Under the pieces are notes generated by a model that was not told the DNA's origin, did no database searches, and saw only the letters and a program-made list of their open reading frames with translations. The position numbers and the translations under genes were made by a program. Shown here piece by piece: positions 20,043 through 21,226 of a DNA stretch of 21,226 nt. The number at the start of each line of letters is the position of its first letter. The stretch's first letter is position 1. Source of the stretch: CAKTOF01 sp964523945 (GTDB taxonomy: Bacteria > Bacillota > Clostridia > Oscillospirales > Oscillospiraceae); NCBI GenBank assembly GCA_964523945.1, contig CAZGBU010000024.1:1-21226 (forward strand), given 5' to 3'.

Positions 20043-21208
20043 ACAGGACGTATGCAATCCATTATGGGGATTATGCCGTCGGCGAGAACGAAGCGCTCTA
20101 TGCCCGTATGGCGCGCAGGGGCTGGCAGCTGAAAAAGCGCGGCGCCTATCTGAGCCGGTTCTCCCGTGCGGAGCCGGCGGCAATGTGCTATCGGATCGAG
20201 CTGGCCGCACCGGGTTGGCTGGAAGATGTGGAGCTGCCGGATGAGCAGATTGCCATCTACGAGGACTGCGGCTGGCGCTTTATATGCCGGCGCGGTCTGG
20301 TCAATGTTTTTTCTGCGCCGGAGGGCAGCGGCGCGCCGGAGTTCTACTCTGACCCGCGCCAGCAGGCGGCGACGCTCAAGGCGCTGCGGCGGCAGTGCCG
20401 CAATGGCTGGCTGGCGCTGCTGCTGATCCTGGCGGTGCATTTTTTGCTGGCGGCCATGTTCGCGGGAGGTACGGATGCGGTGCTGCGCGATTTTGTCAGC
20501 GGCTTCTGGATTGCCTGGGTGGAAGCGACCGCCGTGATGGCAGGCTGGCTGGCGCTGCTGGCAGTTACCTTGTACAGTGAGTTGCACAGTACGGTCTGCA
20601 CATACCGTCTCTACCGGCGGCTGCGGCGCGGCCAGCCAATCGATCATGCGCCGAAGGGCCGCATGCAGGTGCACCGGACGGTGACCGGCGTGCTGCTTGC
20701 GTCGTTTCTTGTGGCGGCGGCGCTGGCTGCCTGGCAATGGGCGCGGCTGGAGGAATATGCACTGCCGCAGACGGCGGACGGGCCATATCTGCTGCTGGAG
20801 GATCTTGGCCTGAACGGTGAGCGCGACGTCCCCTATGTGCTGGACCGGTCAAGCACTGTAAAGGTCAGCCAGTCGCTGGCCGCGCGGTGCTACGATGTCT
20901 ATGAGTGCCTGGAAGCGCCGGATGGAACAAATTACTGGATGTTTCAGGATGTCTATGTGTTGGAAAGCGAGACATTGGCACAGCGGCTGACCACTGCGCT
21001 GATGGACAATGCCACATTTGCAGACAGTCGGGCCGAGTTTGAGCCGGTCTATGCACCGGATATGGATGCTGTTTGGAACTGTGGGATGGAGTATATTGCG
21101 CGGCGCGGCAATTATGTCTGCACACTCACGCTTAATTTCGACACGTCCGACCCTGTGCTGGGCGAGACTGTTGCCGCGGCGCTGGCGTCACGCTGGTCGC
21201 AGCAATAA
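20039..21208 (+). CDS. DUF2812 domain-containing membrane protein
   Basis: This 389-residue protein has no established function. The N-terminal domain (about 5-110) is of the DUF2812 kind: a GDYAVGENEALYARMARRGW opening, an aromatic strand with F-x4-EPAAM-x-YRIEL, and ...YEDCGWRFICRRGLVNVF. Membrane helices follow at about 124-142, 155-180 and 214-234, with a basic loop (RLYRRLRRG) between the second and third. A 150-residue extracytoplasmic-looking C-terminal domain completes it. It is translationally coupled to padR through ATGA, so the two are made together. By analogy with other regulator-membrane protein pairs it may be an envelope sensor or effector, which is inference. The frame closes normally 18 bases before the window end. 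Confidence 0.82.
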   Translation: MNRTYAIHYGDYAVGENEALYARMARRGWQLKKRGAYLSRFSRAEPAAMCYRIELAAPGWLEDVELPDEQIAIYEDCGWRFICRRGLVNVFSAPEGSGAPEFYSDPRQQAATLKALRRQCRNGWLALLLILAVHFLLAAMFAGGTDAVLRDFVSGFWIAWVEATAVMAGWLALLAVTLYSELHSTVCTYRLYRRLRRGQPIDHAPKGRMQVHRTVTGVLLASFLVAAALAAWQWARLEEYALPQTADGPYLLLEDLGLNGERDVPYVLDRSSTVKVSQSLAARCYDVYECLEAPDGTNYWMFQDVYVLESETLAQRLTTALMDNATFADSRAEFEPVYAPDMDAVWNCGMEYIARRGNYVCTLTLNFDTSDPVLGETVAAALASRWSQQ

Positions 21209-21226
21209 AATGGGCGCGGCCCACAC

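Noticed and set aside
1..21226. CRISPR arrays, tRNA or rRNA genes, transposases and phage genes
   Set aside because: No repeat-spacer pattern, cloverleaf-like sequence, rRNA segment or mobile-element protein was recognised on either strand.

Overview
The window looks like the chromosome of a GC-rich, anaerobic Gram-positive Firmicute, most likely a gut Clostridia member of the butyrate-producer type. This is inferred from protein families and signals, not from a marker gene. The signals are strong AGGAGG-type ribosome sites, TTGACA/TATAAT-type promoters with 17-bp spacers, PadR-DUF2812 and HxlR/TetR regulators, FeoAB, a MacB-type ABC system with a CARDB-like protein, two kinds of CoA-transferase and a butanol-dehydrogenase-type enzyme. 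No rRNA, tRNA, IS element or CRISPR array was seen.

Layout. 1-603: two tandem intrinsic terminators, then an AT-richer gene-free leader with dyads. 604-1945 (+): two-subunit CoA-transferase, closed by a strong terminator. 2109-4484 (+): feoA-feoB, with feoB split by a one-base frameshift in a G6 run. 4543-6695 (+): a near-consensus promoter, then an OmpR-type response regulator and its histidine kinase. 6760-11295 (+): ABC ATPase, exported CARDB-like protein (split by a -1 frameshift at an A6 run), MacB/FtsX permease and a small two-helix membrane protein, closed by a terminator. 11362-11703 (-): HxlR regulator, with back-to-back promoters towards the next block.

11891-14188 (+): the most interesting block. 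It has a 58-residue precursor-like peptide with repeated Ala-Cys-Gly motifs, too short to be found by ordinary gene length cut-offs. A pair of mutually exclusive hairpins follows, then a radical SAM/SPASM protein of the kind associated with ACGX-repeat peptides. A zinc-independent alcohol dehydrogenase/quinone oxidoreductase, also frameshifted, is translationally coupled to it. This looks like a cysteine-rich RiPP-type system with a divergent one-cysteine HxlR regulator.

14189-18211 (-): a nitrilase-superfamily amidase with its own promoter, an acetyl-CoA hydrolase/transferase-family CoA-transferase, an EamA transporter, and a TetR regulator whose consensus promoter overlaps a near-perfect palindrome. 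18442-19587 (+): an iron-dependent butanol-dehydrogenase-type enzyme, divergent from tetR, closed by a terminator. 19734-21208 (+): PadR regulator overlapping a DUF2812 membrane protein, behind a promoter covered by a 38-bp dyad.

How the genes work together. The two CoA-transferases and the alcohol dehydrogenase fit short-chain acyl-CoA/butyrate fermentation. FeoAB supplies ferrous iron. The two-component system probably senses an envelope or external signal and may control the adjacent ABC export-type operon. Three genes carry frameshifts, two of them exactly at six-base homopolymers, so base-level sequence error must be excluded before any of them is called a pseudogene.
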